Assembly (NCBI RefSeq): GCF_000820165.1
Contig: NZ_CDDD01000008.1
Coordinates: 83,244-147,243, forward strand
Length of the DNA stretch: 64,000 bases
Direction of reading: 5' to 3'
Source of the DNA: Aeromonas taiwanensis
Lineage (GTDB): Bacteria > Pseudomonadota > Gammaproteobacteria > Enterobacterales > Aeromonadaceae
The position numbers and the translations under genes are program-made. This document shows, in pieces, positions 61,311 to 64,000 of this stretch (position 1 is its first letter; every line of letters begins with the position of its first letter). A model generated the notes under the pieces. The model ran no database searches, was not told the origin of the DNA, and worked only from the letters and a program-made list of their open reading frames with translations.

Positions 61311-61603
61311 GCGAGCCGAGCAAGACGCGCACCAGCTTCTATCGCCGGCTCTACGTGGCTCACCTCATCAGCCAGGGCACGGACACCGTGCCCGCCATCA
61401 TGGCGGCCACCGGCATGCCTCGCCGCACCGCCCAGGACACCCTGAGCGCCCTGGCGGAACTCGACATTTGTTGTGGCTTCGAGCAGACCGAGGGGGCTCG
61501 CCACCTGCAGGGGCACTATCGCATCAGCGACTGGGGGCCCATCAACCCGGCCTGGATCAACGCGCAGCTGCCCGTCATCAAGGAGACCCTGGGTTATCCC
61601 TGA
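61307..61603 (+). CDS. Winged helix-turn-helix protein
   Basis: 98 residues from MSEPSKTRTSFYRRLYVAHL. The middle PAIMAATGMPRRTAQDTLSAL is a helix-turn-helix and CGFEQTEGARHLQGHYRIS the wing. A small probable regulator translationally coupled to the DUF1523 gene (ATGA overlap). Target unknown. Confidence 0.82.
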   Translation: MSEPSKTRTSFYRRLYVAHLISQGTDTVPAIMAATGMPRRTAQDTLSALAELDICCGFEQTEGARHLQGHYRISDWGPINPAWINAQLPVIKETLGYP

Positions 61604-61629
61604 CTCCCCCGTCCGCATCCCATAACAAT

Positions 61630-61653
61630 GGGGCCAGCCTTGCGGCTGGCCCC
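61630..61653. terminator. Hairpin terminator
   Basis: GGGGCCAGCC / GGCTGGCCCC, 10-bp stem with a 4-nt loop, followed by TCTCTT. Between the converging winged-helix and lipoprotein genes. Confidence 0.75.
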
Positions 61654-61695
61654 TCTCTTGTCTGGCCGGTTATCCCTTCTGCAAATGCCGGACGC

Positions 61696-62172
61696 TCATT
61701 CCCCTTCGTCAAAGGACTCTTCCGACGGCGGTTCCGCCGACTCCGCCCGGGTACAGTCGATGATGGAACGCTTGGGGTTGTTGGGGTCGCGCAGCAGCAA
61801 GGGAGCCTCCCCTTCATCGTGCAGCGCCTCGTCGGCAAACTCGCTGCCATAGGCGTTGTGGGTCAGCCGGCGCGCGTTGGCGATGGGGGTATCCACGAAG
61901 AGGGCGTGCACCTCGAAGGTGGAGGCAGGCACTAGGAAGCCGACGATGGGCAGGCCGTGCAGCTCTTCATGGACCTTGTACCAGGCAAAACCGTCGCTCA
62001 CCTTGTCCGGGGTGTACTTCGCGAGCTGCGGATGCACCGGGGCCCCGCTCTCGCTGTCGAGATGGAGGTCGTCCAGCTCGCAGGTCGCCAGCCCCTGCCA
62101 CATGGTCTCGAACGGGCTGGCGCAGCCCGCCAGTTGCATACATGTCAGCAGTGCCAACGTCCCTTTCCACAT
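61696..62172 (-). CDS. Hypothetical lipoprotein
   Basis: 158 residues from MWKGTLALLTCMQLAGCASP; lipobox LAGC. The mature part has YTPDKVSDGFAWYKVHEELH and FLVPASTFEVHALFVDTPIA and an acid-rich C-terminus (SAEPPSEESFDEGE). Family not recognised. It lies 29 bp downstream of rihA on the same strand. Confidence 0.8.
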   Translation of the reverse strand: MWKGTLALLTCMQLAGCASPFETMWQGLATCELDDLHLDSESGAPVHPQLAKYTPDKVSDGFAWYKVHEELHGLPIVGFLVPASTFEVHALFVDTPIANARRLTHNAYGSEFADEALHDEGEAPLLLRDPNNPKRSIIDCTRAESAEPPSEESFDEGE

Positions 62173-62201
62173 TCCCAGCCCCTTATTCGATGTCCAAGAT
62201 G

Positions 62202-63137
62202 TCAGCCAAATGATCGCAGCCGCTGCACCAGCAGGTCGATGAACCCGGTCCTGTCCAGCCCCAGCAACACCAGCGCATTGGCGGGCTTGCCGGTGAGACC
62301 GTAGCGGTCCACCACCGTCATGCCGCTAGTATGTGCCCCCTGCGTCTCGATATCGACACGGCACTCCACCCCGTGGAACAGCGCGGGGGCCAGCAGCCAG
62401 GCGATGGTGCAGGGATCGTGCAGCGGGGCACCGGCAAATCCCCACTTGGGATCCCGGTGGTAGATCATGAAGAAGTCCAGCAGTTCCGCCACGCACCGGG
62501 CCACCGGATTGGCGATGGCGCGCACCCGCGCGATATCTTCGTCCATCACCTGGGCCTCGTGGGTCACGTCCAGCCCGCACATGGTGATGGGGATCCCTGA
62601 GTTGAACACCATATCGGCCGCCTCGGGATCCACATAAATATTGAATTCCGCCGCCGGGGTCCAGTTGCCCGGTCCGGCCGCGCCCCCCATCAGCACGATG
62701 CGGGCTATTTTGAGCTTGAGCTCGGGGTGGGCCGCCAACAGCAGGGCGATGTTGGTAAGCGGACCGGTCGGCACCAGGGTCACGGGCTCGGGACTCTCGC
62801 GCAGGCATTTGACCATCAATTCGAGTGCCGTCATCGCCTGTGGGGCAAAGGCGGGATCCGGCAATTTCGGGCCATCGAGGCCCGACTCCCCGTGCACGTT
62901 GTCGGCGATGATGAGCTCCCGGGCCAGGGGCTTGGGGGCCCCCGCCGCAACCGGAATGTCGCGGCGCCCCAGCAGGGTCAGGATGCGCAGGGCGTTGTTG
63001 AGGGTCTTGTCCGGCGTCTGGTTGCCGGCGCTGGTGGTGACCGCCAGCACCTGCAATTCGGGGCTCGCCAGCGCCAGGATGAGGGCGATGGCATCATCGT
63101 GGCCGGGATCGCAATCGAGAATAACGGGCAGCGCCAT
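62202..63137 (-). CDS. rihA: Pyrimidine-specific ribonucleoside hydrolase RihA
   Basis: Splits cytidine and uridine into base and ribose. 311 residues from [18 protein letters not shown], exactly the E. coli RihA length. DCDPGHDDA holds the calcium-binding aspartates; [11 protein letters not shown] and [18 protein letters not shown] are characteristic. The longer upstream in-frame start is rejected since the family begins at MALP. E. coli RihA is under CRP control; here I see only a weak CRP-like sequence upstream (63228-63243). Confidence 0.95.
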   Translation of the reverse strand: MALPVILDCDPGHDDAIALILALASPELQVLAVTTSAGNQTPDKTLNNALRILTLLGRRDIPVAAGAPKPLARELIIADNVHGESGLDGPKLPDPAFAPQAMTALELMVKCLRESPEPVTLVPTGPLTNIALLLAAHPELKLKIARIVLMGGAAGPGNWTPAAEFNIYVDPEAADMVFNSGIPITMCGLDVTHEAQVMDEDIARVRAIANPVARCVAELLDFFMIYHRDPKWGFAGAPLHDPCTIAWLLAPALFHGVECRVDIETQGAHTSGMTVVDRYGLTGKPANALVLLGLDRTGFIDLLVQRLRSFG

Positions 63138-63334
63138 GGACGGACTCCTTGCAACATGACAGGGAGCCATACCTTAGCAAGCGGCGGCCCCATTAACTCG
63201 GGAGGGAGTCACAAAACGGACTCACCCTGTCAGATCAATCACTTGACCTCTTCCACTGGCCTCATGCATCCCGATTCGCCGCGCCTCAACCGTTCGGGTA
63301 TGATCACTTCCCCCTTTTCCAGCCAGCATGCCCT

Positions 63335-64000
63335 ATGTCCGTCATCGTCGATACCTTTGTTGCCCCGCCCTGCGACGCCGCCATCGAGATCCTCTTTGCA
63401 GACGAACACCTGCTGTTCATCAACAAGCCGAGCGGCCTGCTGAGCCTCTCGGGCAAGAACCCGCAGAACCTCGATTCGGTGCACCATCGGCTGGTGCAGG
63501 CGTACCCCGGTTGCACCCTGGTGCACCGCCTCGACTTTGGCACCTCGGGGATCATGGTGGTGGCCAGGAACAAGGGCATCAATGCCCTGCTCTGCCACCA
63601 GTTCAGCCAGCGCACCGTGAGCAAGGCTTACGAGGCCCTACTGTGCGGCCATCTGGCGGCAGACGAGGGGGTGATCGATGCCCCCATCGCCAAGGATCCG
63701 GCCCTCTTCCCCCTGATGAGCATCTGCGCCGTCAGCGGCAAGCCGGCCCGCTCCCGCTTTCAGGTGCTGGAGCGCCTGGTGCGCCGGGAGGCGCAGGGTG
63801 ACATCCCATTGACCCGGGTCAGGCTGGTCCCCGAGACGGGCCGCACCCACCAGCTGCGCATCCACAGCCAGTGGCTGGGGCACCCCATCCTCGGCTGCGA
63901 TCTCTATGGCGGCCTGCGATTGCCCGGCACCGAGCTGACGCCACGGTTGATGCTGCACGCGAGCGCCCTGGACCTTGTCCATCCAGTGAGCGGCGAGCCC
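63335..64000 (+). CDS. RluA family pseudouridine synthase, 3' end outside window
   Basis: First 222 codons, from MSVIVDTFVAPPCDAAIEIL. Catalytic motif HRLDFGTSGIMV (D67) defines RluA-type synthases that convert uridine to pseudouridine in rRNA or tRNA. NKPSGLLSLSGK and ETGRTHQLRIHSQWLGHPILG are typical. No S4 domain, and the length and layout fit RluA (23S U746 and tRNA U32) best, but the end is missing and related members such as TruC cannot be excluded. Confidence 0.88.
   Translation, partial: MSVIVDTFVAPPCDAAIEILFADEHLLFINKPSGLLSLSGKNPQNLDSVHHRLVQAYPGCTLVHRLDFGTSGIMVVARNKGINALLCHQFSQRTVSKAYEALLCGHLAADEGVIDAPIAKDPALFPLMSICAVSGKPARSRFQVLERLVRREAQGDIPLTRVRLVPETGRTHQLRIHSQWLGHPILGCDLYGGLRLPGTELTPRLMLHASALDLVHPVSGEP

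Noticed and set aside
63228..63243. CRP site upstream of rihA
   Set aside because: TGTCA-N6-TCACT has two mismatches in the core and other promoter parts were not found; too weak to list as a feature.

Overview
The window reads as chromosomal core DNA of a gammaproteobacterium, most likely an Aeromonas. The base composition is GC-rich. The gene neighbourhoods (nagE/nagBAC with chitobiase, aspS-yecE-cmoAB, bioA/bioBFCD, yffB-dapE-ypfN) and protein lengths match that lineage, and a 541-residue phosphoethanolamine transferase closely resembles the MCR-3 family. I found no rRNA, tRNA, insertion sequence, prophage or CRISPR array. Coding density is high, and most transcription units end in clear hairpin terminators.

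Region by region. 1-7.65 kb: chitin and GlcNAc use. It holds a secreted GH20 chitobiase (cut by the left edge), the PTS permease NagE (no IIA domain), and divergently nagB-nagA-nagC. The nagE/nagB gap carries two NagC-type boxes about 95 bp apart flanking a CRP-like site. 7.67-9.45 kb: an EptA/MCR-3-like lipid A modifying enzyme with a PmrA-type box at its promoter. 9.6-15.5 kb: yebC, aspS, yecE, cmoA, cmoB (translation and tRNA modification). 15.6-18.9 kb: a tight three-gene cassette made of a retropepsin-like lipoprotein, an inactive transglutaminase fused to seven membrane helices, and an ATP-grasp ligase; its substrate is unknown. 19.2-21 kb: OxyR, an NlpC/P60 lipoprotein and a small unknown. 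21.2-25 kb: an aldehyde dehydrogenase / TetR / SCP2-like / iron alcohol dehydrogenase operon with an 18-bp palindromic operator just after the -10, then cysM. 26-31.4 kb: a small GNAT, a nucleotidyltransferase, a SulP transporter, a MATE pump, an exported unknown and a DUF465/YdcH protein.

31.4-38.2 kb: a membrane-anchored AraC regulator divergent from a penicillin-acylase-family lipoprotein, a MOSC-reductase-ferredoxin fusion, and HtpX. 38.3-43.7 kb: biotin synthesis, bioBFCD divergent from bioA with a BirA-like operator. 43.8-45 kb: a membrane sensor with one CxxCH haem motif and a HAMP domain but no output domain, overlapping tail-to-tail with a small membrane protein. 45.2-52.3 kb: asnS, dcuB (preceded by a 17-bp perfect inverted repeat that carries NarL heptamers), a DPH6-like ATP pyrophosphatase, an unknown, yffB, dapE, an M15 peptidase and ypfN. 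52.4-58.1 kb: a diguanylate cyclase, the antiporter NhaP2, a cytoplasmic GH84 O-GlcNAcase-like enzyme and a second CPA1 antiporter. 58.2-64 kb: a LysE exporter, a chemoreceptor, a DUF1523 / winged-helix pair, a lipoprotein, rihA and the 5' part of an rluA-like gene (cut by the right edge).

The most interesting loci are the retropepsin/transglutaminase-7TM/ATP-grasp cassette, the MCR-3-like eptA with its PmrA box, the output-less haem sensor, the cytoplasmic GH84 enzyme between two antiporters, and the dcuB inverted repeat. All family assignments come from reading the sequences and from memory of families; no database search was run.
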